In this document: piece after piece, positions 28,651 through 37,177 of the stretch
Numbering within the stretch: position 1 is the stretch's first letter
How the letters are laid out: each line of letters opens with the position of its first letter
Assembly: GCF_004352835.1 (NCBI RefSeq)
Contig: NZ_SJSB01000013.1
Coordinates: 1-64,000, forward strand
Direction: 5' to 3'
Length of the DNA: 64,000 nt
Origin: Marinomonas flavescens
Lineage (GTDB): Bacteria > Pseudomonadota > Gammaproteobacteria > Pseudomonadales > Marinomonadaceae
Position numbers and translations under genes: made by a program
Notes under the pieces: model-generated
What the model saw: only the letters and a program-made list of their open reading frames with translations
Told to the model about the DNA's origin: nothing
The model's database searches: none

Positions 28651-30261
28651 TTAGCCATTTGCGACACGTTGAATGTGCTGCTGATTCGCTAAATATTCAT
28701 CGTAAGTGCCTTGGAAATCTACGACTTGATTATCTTTAATCTCAATTACTCGATTTGCTAGAGACGAAACAAACGCTCGGTCATGACTGACAAAAATAAG
28801 GGTTCCGTCAAAATCAACCAAAGCATTGTTTAGCGCTTCGATGGCTTCCATGTCCATGTGGTTGGTTGGCTCATCCATTACTAGAACATTCAAGTCCATC
28901 ATCATTAACTTGCCAAAGAGAAGGCGGTTTTTCTCACCACCTGAGCACACTCTTACTTTTTTATTGAAGTCGTCTGCGGTAAATAACAAGCGCCCTAACA
29001 TCGCTCGCACTTTTAAATCATCATGCTTTATTGTTCGCCACTTAGACATCCAATCAAACAAGGTTAAATCACAATTGAAGTCCTCAGTACTGTCTTGTGG
29101 GCAATAACCTATCACAGCATTTTCAGCCCACTTAATGTCACCTTTTTTAGCGTCTAACTCACGCATCAAACAACGTAAAAAAGTCGTTTTGCCAGCACCG
29201 TTCTCACCAATGATAGCCAATTTAGAGCCAGCGTCTAGAATCAGGTTGCCTTCACTGAAAAGCATAGTGTCTTCATAGCCATGAGCAAGATCTTCTAAGA
29301 TCAACGCTTGGCGATGAAGTTTCTTATCTTGCATCAAAGAAATAGACGGTGTCATACGACTAGACTGCTTAACTTCTGACAATTCGATTTTGTCTAATTT
29401 TTTCGCACGTGAACTGGCTTGTTTGGCTTTTGACGCATTTGCAGAGAAGCGATTTACAAAGGCTTGTAAATCATCCATTTCAGCACTTTTCTTTGCATTT
29501 TCCGTCAATAGTTGTTCACGTATCAATGCAGAGGCTTCCATGAAGTACTCATAGTTGCCAGGATAAATTCGTAATTCACCAAAATCGATATCCGCCATGT
29601 GAGTACAGACTGAATTCAAGAAATGTCGATCATGGGAGATGATAATCATGGTGCATTTACGCTGATTCAATACACCAGCCAACCAATTAATGGTGTAAAT
29701 ATCCAAGTTGTTTGTTGGCTCATCCAAAAGCAAAATATCTGGGTTTGCGAACAATGCTTGTGCAAGCAATACACGAAGCTTCCAACCAGGAGCAACTTGG
29801 CTCATCAAACCAAAGTGATATGATTCATCAATACCAGCTTCTAACAGAATGTCACCGGCACGACTTTCAGCGCTATAACCATCCATTTCAGCAAACTCTG
29901 ATTCAAGTTCACCAGCACGCATGCCATCTTCTTCACTCATTTCTAACTTAGAGTAGATTGCATCACGCTCTTGTTTCACTTTCCAAAGCGCGGTATCACC
30001 CATAATCACAGCATCAACAACTGAATACTCTTCAAAAGCAAATTGGTTCTGGCTTAAAGTACCGACCTTTTCGCCCGGAGTGATGGATACATTTCCAGAA
30101 GTAGGTGTCAGCTCCCCACTTAAAATTTTCATAAAAGTGGATTTACCGCAGCCATTCGCACCGATCAAACCATAACGGTTACCGTTGCCAAATTTTGCAG
30201 AGATGTTTTCAAACAATGGCGTTGCGCCAAATTGCATGGTGATATTAGCTGTGGAAATCAA
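28651..30261 (-). CDS. ybiT: ABC-F family ATPase, YbiT-like
   Basis: A soluble protein with two ATP-binding cassettes and no membrane part, as in the ABC-F family that acts on ribosomes. First cassette: [20 protein letters not shown], with [11 protein letters not shown]; second: [13 protein letters not shown] and [10 protein letters not shown]. The linker (about 240-300) is helical and charged. The frame extends to 30336, but [20 protein letters not shown] matches the YbiT N-terminus, and a TTG at 30261 behind AAGG gives 536 residues (E. coli 530). The first 25 residues of the longer form are unlikely to be real. Confidence 0.9.
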   Translation of the reverse strand: MISTANITMQFGATPLFENISAKFGNGNRYGLIGANGCGKSTFMKILSGELTPTSGNVSITPGEKVGTLSQNQFAFEEYSVVDAVIMGDTALWKVKQERDAIYSKLEMSEEDGMRAGELESEFAEMDGYSAESRAGDILLEAGIDESYHFGLMSQVAPGWKLRVLLAQALFANPDILLLDEPTNNLDIYTINWLAGVLNQRKCTMIIISHDRHFLNSVCTHMADIDFGELRIYPGNYEYFMEASALIREQLLTENAKKSAEMDDLQAFVNRFSANASKAKQASSRAKKLDKIELSEVKQSSRMTPSISLMQDKKLHRQALILEDLAHGYEDTMLFSEGNLILDAGSKLAIIGENGAGKTTFLRCLMRELDAKKGDIKWAENAVIGYCPQDSTEDFNCDLTLFDWMSKWRTIKHDDLKVRAMLGRLLFTADDFNKKVRVCSGGEKNRLLFGKLMMMDLNVLVMDEPTNHMDMEAIEALNNALVDFDGTLIFVSHDRAFVSSLANRVIEIKDNQVVDFQGTYDEYLANQQHIQRVANG

Positions 30262-30627
30262 AAAAAATACCTTGAGAGTGAAGGAGAAGAATTCGCTTAC
30301 TTTTGATAATTTGAACGTCGTACAAAAGATAAGCACAAAGGCGGCGAATATAGAGATTTATAGGGCTAAAGTCGAGGTTTAGATGGATTATTTTACTAGA
30401 AAAGTAATAGCGTCTGAAAATAGAGCCATAGTCAGCATTTACAACCTTTAAAGGAAAGGCGTTTATTAAGCGCGCACATAAATCACACACATACAGCACC
30501 ATCATTCTCGCGCTGTTTTAACGCCTGAAACGCAATAGAGTTATCGATAGCAAAGAGTAAGCTCTTAATCATCGACAACTCTATTTAATGTACCTTATTT
30601 CATCACAATGAGTTCGTTGAAGGACAA
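30262..30627. other. AT-rich intergenic stretch with a large hairpin
   Basis: 366 bases between the ABC-F gene and a 40-codon gene, both on the minus strand. Apart from the hairpin listed separately I see no gene. The promoter of the ABC-F gene should lie in its left half. Confidence 0.5.
30534..30585. repeat. Two-tier inverted repeat, possible structured RNA
   Basis: AATAGAGTTATCGAT at the left and ATCGACAACTCTATT at the right pair with one mismatch (G-U on one strand). Inside lies a second stem, AAGAG-TAAG-CTCTT. No T run follows on either strand, so it is not a standard terminator. It sits 43 bases beyond the stop of the 40-codon gene on the minus strand and could be its 3' end or a small RNA. 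Confidence 0.5.
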
Positions 30628-30750
30628 TCACTCTTTTACATCAACCCAAGCGTCCCATCCTTTCCACTCATATTCATCGCTTTCAGCGGCATTAATAACA
30701 AAACGTTTAACCAATCGGTTGCTGCTGAATTTATTTATTAAGTAACTCAT
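30628..30750 (-). CDS. 40-residue small protein
   Basis: An ATG at 30750 follows AGGAG at seven bases spacing and opens a 40-codon frame: a basic N-terminal half (MSYLINKFSSNRLVKRFVIN) and an acidic, Trp-rich end (three W in about 12 residues: YEWKGWDAWVDVKE). A promoter-like TTGATA/TATTAA pair lies just upstream. No family is recognised and no signal peptide or transmembrane helix is seen. The good translation signals and the dedicated promoter suggest a real small-protein gene. Confidence 0.55.
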   Translation of the reverse strand: MSYLINKFSSNRLVKRFVINAAESDEYEWKGWDAWVDVKE

Positions 30751-30784
30751 AGTACTGCTCCTATCCAAGATTCATATTTAATAT

Positions 30785-30812
30785 TTAATATTTCTTAACT
30801 AAATTTTATCAA
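30785..30812 (-). promoter_or_regulatory. Possible promoter of the 40-residue gene
   Basis: On the minus strand TTGATA (30812-30807), a 16-base spacer and TATTAA (30790-30785), 35 bases before the start codon. The area is AT-rich, so chance matches are common. Confidence 0.35.
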
Positions 30813-30851
30813 TCGTTAGAGGTTAGTTAAAATTGCTTTTCACTAACTTCA

Positions 30852-31163
30852 CTATAGGCCTGTACTATTTCCATCTGATGACGGTGTGCTTTTTTCCTCT
30901 CGTAAAAACAAGAAGCCTTCCTTTAGAAAACGAATGAATTCAGGTCTTATTCCTTTTAAAAGCATGCTGCGGTTTTTATTCGCTAGGTCACTCTGAGTGG
31001 TTAAGCCTAAAATAAAGCTCACCGCCAACCCTTCAGGACTTATCGCTACATCAAGCACATCTTGAGCAAAACGCTTTCTTGAACATTCAGCTCTAGACTC
31101 TAATAACACCGTTTTTACATATAATCGCTCGCGCTGTTTACGCATTTTTTTAAGGCCAAACAT
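30852..31163 (-). CDS. Unknown small basic protein of the YqjD/YqjE-like cluster
   Basis: 103 residues, no recognised family. The first half is basic (MFGLKKMRKQRERLYVKT) with a hydrophobic middle (AISPEGLAVSFILGLTTQ, about 40-58) that is too polar to be a sure membrane helix. It follows the holin-like gene by 28 bases and sits where enterobacteria have yqjK, a third small gene of the same cluster, but I see no clear sequence match to YqjK. Probably co-transcribed with the two genes before it. Confidence 0.6.
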   Translation of the reverse strand: MFGLKKMRKQRERLYVKTVLLESRAECSRKRFAQDVLDVAISPEGLAVSFILGLTTQSDLANKNRSMLLKGIRPEFIRFLKEGFLFLREEKSTPSSDGNSTGL

Positions 31164-31191
31164 CTTGCCTCCGCTCTTCTAGCTCATCCTA

Positions 31192-31581
31192 TTAAGACGA
31201 TTTTTCATCCTGACTATCTGGAATTAATGCATCTAAGGTTCGGGTGAAATTCATACTTTTTAAAGTAACAAAAGCAATATAAGACAAACCCGCTGCGCTT
31301 AATAAAGTAACCAGTGTCGCAATCAGCAATATGCCAACCAACGAAAAACCATAACTCCATGCTAGTGCCGCAGCACTTGCTATCATTAAAAGCCAAGAAG
31401 TTATTAATAAAAAGACAACACCACCAACGAGCGCTAGCAACTGAGCACTTGACGTCACCCACATTTTGGCTTCAAGAGCACCCAATCCTAATACGCTTTT
31501 TAGCCATTGTTTATGCGTTAAAACGACATCGGAAAAATCAAGATGCTCTTTTTTCTGCTCAGTTGATTGCGACTGTTCCAT
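31192..31581 (-). CDS. Phage-holin-superfamily / YqjE-like membrane protein
   Basis: 129 residues with two strong hydrophobic segments (about 50-72, LLALVGGVVFLLITSWLLMIASAAALAW, and 78-105, LVGILLIATLVTLLSAAGLSYIAFV) in the layout of the DUF1469/PF07332 family that includes E. coli YqjE. The N- and C-termini are charged and probably cytoplasmic. It lies 51 bases after a YqjD-like gene, which supports the call. Family members are inner-membrane proteins of unknown role. Confidence 0.75.
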   Translation of the reverse strand: MEQSQSTEQKKEHLDFSDVVLTHKQWLKSVLGLGALEAKMWVTSSAQLLALVGGVVFLLITSWLLMIASAAALAWSYGFSLVGILLIATLVTLLSAAGLSYIAFVTLKSMNFTRTLDALIPDSQDEKSS

Positions 31582-31632
31582 GATAGATTCGCCTGCTATT
31601 TTGCTTTAATAATTCGCTATCTTTGCGACCAT

Positions 31633-31935
31633 CTATTTCCGTTTACATAATAGACCTGCGGCAACCGCACCAGCTAAAAAGGCAATACCAACCGTTTTTA
31701 TTGGATGCTCTTTGGCATACTCGCCAACCACGTTAGACACTTTCTCTGACTGCTGTTTAGCCGTATCTGCCATTTTATGAGCTTGTTCGCTAATTTGATG
31801 GGCAACCTCTTCAATACGTTCTTCACTTTTCGCGGCCATATCGGAAACACCATCTACGCCGTTATGGGCATTTTCTGCTGCTTGATCCACTTTTTCATGC
31901 GCTTTAGCTTGAGTTGTACTTTTAGTTGTTGCCAT
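31633..31935 (-). CDS. DUF883/ElaB/YqjD-family protein
   Basis: 100 residues: a long amphipathic Ala/Glu/Lys-rich helix (about 8-75) followed by a single C-terminal transmembrane helix (VGIAFLAGAVAAGLL) and the basic end CKRK. This is the layout of E. coli YqjD, ElaB and YgaM, tail-anchored inner-membrane proteins that bind ribosomes through the N-terminal part in stationary phase. A GGAG site precedes the ATG. It is the first gene of a three-gene unit with the YqjE-like gene. Confidence 0.8.
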   Translation of the reverse strand: MATTKSTTQAKAHEKVDQAAENAHNGVDGVSDMAAKSEERIEEVAHQISEQAHKMADTAKQQSEKVSNVVGEYAKEHPIKTVGIAFLAGAVAAGLLCKRK

Positions 31936-32132
31936 GATAAATCTCCATAACGTTTGAATGTATGTATTACATTGCCAACATCATGCCAACTTATAAGCTA
32001 TTGATTTATATATAAATTAAATATATTAGGTAGAAAGCGTTAGCAAGATAAGACATTTACTACATACTTCATTGTAAAAATTTCATGGCGAATATTGCAC
32101 GAAATAAGAGTGACAAATAAGCGACCAACTCG

Positions 32133-32813
32133 CTAATTTTTATCCAAGCGAACTAAATAAGGTCGAGCGATAACAAAGCAAAACAAAACCCAAAAGAAGC
32201 CAACAAACAAACCTGCGGTAACATCTGTTGGCCAATGAACCCCTAAATATACTCGACTAACAGCAACAAAAATCGGAATCACTAGCGCTATGGTCAGCAT
32301 CAAGTACTTAGCTGAACGGTAAGCATTACGCCAACTAACGACTAAGGCAAATGATAGAAAGAATAACGCCGACGACATAGCGTGCCCTGACGGAAAGCTA
32401 CTCGTATACACCTGTGTAGCATGAGGCACTAGCTCGGGACGAGGTCGAGAAAAACCTAACTTCAGCATAAAACCAAAAGCAGCACCAGAAACAACCGTTG
32501 CTAAAAACCATAACGCTAAATGGGTTTTATTGGTTAAATGAAGATACCAAGCAAACATGACACTAAAAAAAGCAACGATCCAGTTACTGCCAAGCGCAGT
32601 AATGTCTCTCATGGTTTCTCCTACCCAAGAAGGCCCCCATTCTTTTGTAGAGTCTGAAGCGTCCCGCAGCATTAATAACAACCTTGTATCGATATAAGGA
32701 ACCCCGGAGCGGTTAACAAATACGGCTATCACAACAAACCCTATTAATAATCCCGCAAGCAAGATAAAAATAGGATCTAGTGTTTTTCTAGCAAGAGCGT
32801 CATTGTCGAACAT
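32133..32813 (-). CDS. PAP2-family membrane phosphatase
   Basis: 226 residues with six hydrophobic segments and the three acid-phosphatase motifs: KLGFSRPRP, FPSGHAMSS and SRVYLGVHWPTD. Enzymes of this family remove phosphate from lipids such as undecaprenyl pyrophosphate or phosphatidylglycerophosphate at the periplasmic face. The exact substrate cannot be told. It is transcribed away from the SPFH/ATPase cassette on the other side. Confidence 0.9.
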   Translation of the reverse strand: MFDNDALARKTLDPIFILLAGLLIGFVVIAVFVNRSGVPYIDTRLLLMLRDASDSTKEWGPSWVGETMRDITALGSNWIVAFFSVMFAWYLHLTNKTHLALWFLATVVSGAAFGFMLKLGFSRPRPELVPHATQVYTSSFPSGHAMSSALFFLSFALVVSWRNAYRSAKYLMLTIALVIPIFVAVSRVYLGVHWPTDVTAGLFVGFFWVLFCFVIARPYLVRLDKN

Positions 32814-33082
32814 AAGATATTGATACCTAAATATTATTTTTAACGCTCATATCTTAGTTATTTTCATTGTAAATCAAAAGGATATAATAAGTATTTACGT
32901 TTTTATCAATGCTTTTGAGCCTTCTAAAATAACGGTAAACAACCTAAAAACAATCGTTTGTAGTACAATCTCGGACGATTTTTCGATGATATTTTCAATT
33001 ACTTTTCTCGGAAAACACCCACAATAACGAATAAGCCAGTATTTATAATGCCAGCATTATCCAAGCGCTATTTGGAGCATTA

Positions 33083-35047
33083 ATGAGAGTTGATCTTGAG
33101 ACGAACCATGCAGAATTAGAAGCCACCCCTCGGTTTCAATTAGCTTCTGCACATAAACGCCAACTGCAGTTCTGTAATATCGGTTTTACCTTATTAGCCT
33201 CTCTGCTTATCTTCATCTGGTTAGTGGTTGCCATTTTTGCCCCGCAATCCATTTGGGTCCCACTGCAACTTAATATTACCGCTATGATGATTGTCCTTAT
33301 TGCTTCATTTCAATCAGCATGGCGTATTTCTCGCTGGAGAGAACAGACATTAACTGAGCAACAACAAGAAGAGACAACGGAGGAGCACAAGGAGATAAAG
33401 CAACAAGCTGACACCAAACAGTCCAATGCGTTTCAAACACTGTTTCAAGAATTCTTTGAACGATGGCTAAAGCCAATAACCACAGCAATTAGTATTGATG
33501 CTATCTGGATTATTGCCTTAACCTTGTTGGCTCTCATGTTGGTAGCAACTGGCTGGAATTTAACCCTGCCAAGCCGTGCCGTAGCCGATTCGGCCTATTT
33601 ATTTGCAGGACTCGCGCTATTAGCGGCATTTGCCTTACTGGTCCTCGAACGCTACTTGGCAGCGAACCAAAACGAATGGCCTGAAGCCATTAGCTTAGCC
33701 ATGTTAGTACGCGTTGCCATTGCCACTCTTGTGGTGTCAGCAATTTGTTTAAGCTATGCGTCTTCTGAGCGAACTTGGCCCCTTCGTATTGCGGTTTTAT
33801 CAGGACTTTTACCTACTATTGTTGCGTTAGAATTGGCCATTCGAGCCATTCTTTCTGCATTCACACCGCAACGAGTCAGCCTTGAGCCTAAGCTTTTCGC
33901 AACAAGCTTTATGGCAGAACTATTGCGTTGGCCACCAAAACCCATGCAACTGATGCAAGACGGCTTGTTTCAACGCTTTGGGGTAGATTTACGTCAAGTA
34001 TGGGCCTTTGGTTTCATCAAGCGCGCCTTTCTTCCGGTTGTTACACTCATGATTTTTTGTGGTTGGTTATTGTCTGGCGTTCATGAAATCCCCATTAATG
34101 GGCGAGGGATTTATGAGAAGTTTGGCAAGCCAGTCGTCATTTTCAAGCCCGGTTTACACACGACATTACCATGGCCTTTTGGCCGCGTTATCAATGTAGA
34201 AAATGGTGTCGTACACGAACTAACAGCAAGCAGCGATGAAAACAGCCTAGCGCCTCTGACACCAGCAGAAGGTCCTGCACCCGAAACCGCTAACCGTTTA
34301 TGGGATGCCACTCATCGCAGTGAAAAATCGCAAATTATTGCCAGTCGCAACGATGGCAAACAGAACTTTCAAATTGTCGATATGGATGTCCGCTTTATCT
34401 ATCGCATTGGCTTAACGGATCAAGATGCTTTGGATGCCACCTACAATACCGCTAATTTACCGACGCTGATTCGCCGTACTGCCAGTCGTATTCTCGTTCA
34501 CGACTTCGCAGGTAGAACGCTTGATGATCTATTAAGTGAACAGCGTAACGAATTATCAAAAGATGTTGGTAATGCGGTCCAAAAAGATCTAGATCAGCTC
34601 AATAGCGGTGTCGAATTATTAGCCACGGCAATAGAAGCAATACATCCACCCGCAAAGGCCGCTAATGCTTACCATAAAGTGCAATCGGCCCAAATTGAAG
34701 TACAAGCTTTGATTGCCAGAGAGAAAGGAAAGGCAGCAGCAGAAATCGATAAAGCACGTCAACAAGCCAGTTTAATAGAGGACGGCGCGGACGCAAATGC
34801 CCACCAAAATTTAAGTAAAGCCAAAGCCGATGGTATTATTTTTGACGCCGATCATGCCGCCTCAAACATCGCGGGTAAAACCTTCCTGCGTGAACAATAT
34901 TATCAGCAACTAATTCAGGGTATGAGTCACGCAAATAGCCTTATTATTGATAGTCGAATCCATGGTGAAAAATCGCCTACTTTGGATTTTAGAAGTTTTG
35001 TGCCACCCGTAGATCCTTCTTCAAACAACACCAACACAACTCACTAG
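33083..35047 (+). CDS. Multi-spanning SPFH (HflK-like) membrane protein
   Basis: 654 residues. About seven transmembrane helices (near 30-52, 60-78, 140-158, 170-190, 205-225, 235-255, 312-332) precede an SPFH/band-7 domain: PINGRGIYEKFGKPVVIFKPGLH starts at 337, RTASRILVHDFAGRTLDDLLSEQR (465-488) fits HflK, and a long Ala/Glu/Lys helix (about 525-600) ends it. Ordinary HflK has one helix and about 400 residues, so this is an enlarged version. An acidic-basic stretch (95-115) separates helices 2 and 3. GGAG precedes the ATG. It is gene 1 of a four-gene cassette ending in a metal ATPase. Function unknown; I infer a membrane scaffold for that pump. Confidence 0.75.
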   Translation: MRVDLETNHAELEATPRFQLASAHKRQLQFCNIGFTLLASLLIFIWLVVAIFAPQSIWVPLQLNITAMMIVLIASFQSAWRISRWREQTLTEQQQEETTEEHKEIKQQADTKQSNAFQTLFQEFFERWLKPITTAISIDAIWIIALTLLALMLVATGWNLTLPSRAVADSAYLFAGLALLAAFALLVLERYLAANQNEWPEAISLAMLVRVAIATLVVSAICLSYASSERTWPLRIAVLSGLLPTIVALELAIRAILSAFTPQRVSLEPKLFATSFMAELLRWPPKPMQLMQDGLFQRFGVDLRQVWAFGFIKRAFLPVVTLMIFCGWLLSGVHEIPINGRGIYEKFGKPVVIFKPGLHTTLPWPFGRVINVENGVVHELTASSDENSLAPLTPAEGPAPETANRLWDATHRSEKSQIIASRNDGKQNFQIVDMDVRFIYRIGLTDQDALDATYNTANLPTLIRRTASRILVHDFAGRTLDDLLSEQRNELSKDVGNAVQKDLDQLNSGVELLATAIEAIHPPAKAANAYHKVQSAQIEVQALIAREKGKAAAEIDKARQQASLIEDGADANAHQNLSKAKADGIIFDADHAASNIAGKTFLREQYYQQLIQGMSHANSLIIDSRIHGEKSPTLDFRSFVPPVDPSSNNTNTTH

Positions 35048-35057
35048 GAAAGCGCCA

Positions 35058-36116
35058 ATGAGCACGCAGCATAACCACCCCCATCATGCGCATGACGAAT
35101 CCAATCACGCCTCTCATAACCATGAGAATACACAGGATGATAGCCACAGCCCTGCGCCGTCTAATTCGCCTAAAGGTACATGGCGCCGTATTAGCTTCGC
35201 CCTGCTGCTGGTTGCTTTTGCTATTGCCGCAGCGTGTTTAGTACAGGTTCGCTCGGGTGAAGCCGAAGTCATTACTCGCTTTGGCAATCCAGTCAGGGTG
35301 CTATTAAAGCCCGGCTTAGCATGGCATCTGCCAGCGCCTTTCGAGCTTTCCACTCCCGTGGATTTACGATTACGCACGACGTCTAGTGGTTTACAAGATG
35401 TTGGGACCAAAGACGGCTTACGTATTATTGTTCAAGCTTATGTGGTTTGGCAGGTAAAATCAGACAAAGACGATGTGCAACGCTTCATGCGTGCGGTCCA
35501 AAATAAACCGGATGAGGCGGCGCGCCAACTACGAACTTTTGTCGGCTCCGCTTTAGAAGCGACCGCCAGCAGCTATAACCTCTCCAGTTTAGTCAATACC
35601 GATGCAAGCAAAGTACAAATCAGCCACTTTGAAGAAAGGTTACGCCAGCAGATTAATCAATCGCTGTTAGACACATATGGTGTTCGCGTGGTTCAAGTGG
35701 GCATCGAACGCTTAACTCTACCGGTAGTAACCTTGTCGGCCACGGTAGACCGTATGCGAGCTGAACGAGAAACGATTGCGACACAACGTACGGCTGAAGG
35801 TAAACGACAAGCGGCACAGATCACGTCGACCGCACAAAAAGAGTCACGCATTATTACCGCCGATGCGACAGTAAAAGCTGCGAACATTGAGGCTAAATCT
35901 TTAGTCGACGCCGCTAGTATTTACGGCAAGGCCCACGCACAAGCCCCTCAACTCTACGATATGCTTCGCTCACTAGACACGTTAAGCAGCATTATTAATA
36001 AAAATACGCATCTAGTTCTCAGAACCGATGCGGCGCCATTCAAAGCGCTTATTGATGGACCTAAAATATTTAGCTCGCCGACGTTAGATAAAAATGAAGA
36101 GGCGAAAAAACCATGA
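35058..36116 (+). CDS. SPFH (HflK/HflC-like) protein with His-rich N-terminus
   Basis: 352 residues. The cytoplasmic N-terminal 40 residues are rich in His (for example HNHPHHAHDESNHASHNHEN), like metal-buffering tails. One membrane helix (about 46-65, FALLLVAFAIAAACLV) is followed by an SPFH domain: EAEVITRFGNPVRVLLKPGL, RTFVGSALEATASSYNLSSL, ERLTLPVVTLSATVDRMRAERETIA. It starts ten bases after gene 1 behind AGGAAAG and shares four bases with gene 3. Because a metal ATPase with a His-rich tail ends the operon, metal binding by this tail is a reasonable inference. Confidence 0.78.
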   Translation: MSTQHNHPHHAHDESNHASHNHENTQDDSHSPAPSNSPKGTWRRISFALLLVAFAIAAACLVQVRSGEAEVITRFGNPVRVLLKPGLAWHLPAPFELSTPVDLRLRTTSSGLQDVGTKDGLRIIVQAYVVWQVKSDKDDVQRFMRAVQNKPDEAARQLRTFVGSALEATASSYNLSSLVNTDASKVQISHFEERLRQQINQSLLDTYGVRVVQVGIERLTLPVVTLSATVDRMRAERETIATQRTAEGKRQAAQITSTAQKESRIITADATVKAANIEAKSLVDAASIYGKAHAQAPQLYDMLRSLDTLSSIINKNTHLVLRTDAAPFKALIDGPKIFSSPTLDKNEEAKKP

Positions 36117-37177
36117 TATTTGGAAAAAAAGTCGAGCAAAATACGTCGACAAACAAGCCAAATAGTCACTGGTTTCAGGCTGGGCGATTGGCTTTTATCG
36201 CACTCTACTTACTCACATTGGTAACGGCTGTTACTTGGTTAGTTGCCAATGTCCGTGAAATTGGACCCGATTATCGAGCGGTTGTACTGCGCTTTGGCGC
36301 CATTGATAGAGTGCAAAACTCAGGTTTATTACTGGCTTGGCCACAACCCTTTGAAAAAGTAATTCTTTTACCATCTGCGGATCGCGTTATTGACCGCACT
36401 ATAAAAGCATTAATTCGCCCTGAGACAGCCAACTATGCCGGGCTAAATTCAGGGATGGCCAATGATGCCACCGCTGGAGTCGGCTACCTATTAACTGGGG
36501 ATGCGGGTGTCGTGCAGCTAGGGGTTCACTTGTATTACAGAGTGACAGACCCTTTCGCTTATGTGCTCCAGGGTAAACACGTCACCTACGCATTGGATAG
36601 ATTAGTCGAACGCAGCGCTGTAATCGTGTCGGCCTCTCGCGACCTAGACACCATATTGGTAGCACGACCTGAGTTAGTAGGGTCAAGCACCGAAGCGGCG
36701 ATTAAACGAGAAAAATTACGAGCCGACCTCGTTCAAAGTATTAATAAAAGTTTAGCGGCATTAACGAAATCTGGCGCCAGCCTTGGTATTAAAGTAGCCC
36801 GAGTAGACTTACAACCAAGCTTACCCGTTGAAACCGTTGATGCCTTTAATGCCGTGCTGACTGCTAGCCAGTTGGCAAAGCAAACCGTCGCCGAAGCCAA
36901 TAACAAAGCGGCCGCCACATTACAAAAAGCCAACCAAGAAGCTGATCGCATTATTCAGCAGGCCAATGCGAATGCCAATGAGCGTGTAGCAAAAGCACAA
37001 ACGAATACCGCCACCATAAGTCGCCTCGCCCAACTACAGCAAAATAATACTGACCCAGGTTTGCTATGGCGACTGTATCGTCAACGCGTTAACACCTTGC
37101 TATCACAAGCAGGCTCCGTCACCACAATTGATCCAAGTGACGATGGCAAACTCATTCTACAAGGCAAACAACCATGA
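36113..37177 (+). CDS. SPFH (HflC/HflK-like) protein
   Basis: 354 residues: one membrane helix (about 23-44), then an SPFH domain (IGPDYRAVVLRFGAIDRVQNSGLLLAWPQPFEKV). It carries an insert of about 30 residues after the first strands (ETANYAGLNSGMANDATAG) and a coiled-coil end (about 270-320). It has no His-rich tail. The ATG overlaps the stop of the previous gene (ATGA) and its own stop overlaps the ATPase start. The order differs from canonical hflX-hflK-hflC and no FtsH is near, so it is not the usual HflKC complex. Confidence 0.76.
   Translation: MIFGKKVEQNTSTNKPNSHWFQAGRLAFIALYLLTLVTAVTWLVANVREIGPDYRAVVLRFGAIDRVQNSGLLLAWPQPFEKVILLPSADRVIDRTIKALIRPETANYAGLNSGMANDATAGVGYLLTGDAGVVQLGVHLYYRVTDPFAYVLQGKHVTYALDRLVERSAVIVSASRDLDTILVARPELVGSSTEAAIKREKLRADLVQSINKSLAALTKSGASLGIKVARVDLQPSLPVETVDAFNAVLTASQLAKQTVAEANNKAAATLQKANQEADRIIQQANANANERVAKAQTNTATISRLAQLQQNNTDPGLLWRLYRQRVNTLLSQAGSVTTIDPSDDGKLILQGKQP

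Noticed and set aside
30262-30533. Minus-strand frame before the ABC-F gene (to 30336) as an N-terminal extension
   Set aside because: The extra residues do not match YbiT, and a TTG with AAGG at 30261 gives the normal N-terminus.
33083-37177. Canonical HflK-HflC FtsH-modulator operon
   Set aside because: Three SPFH genes, a multi-helix form, His tails and a coupled metal ATPase do not match hflX-hflK-hflC; no FtsH or HflX gene is near.
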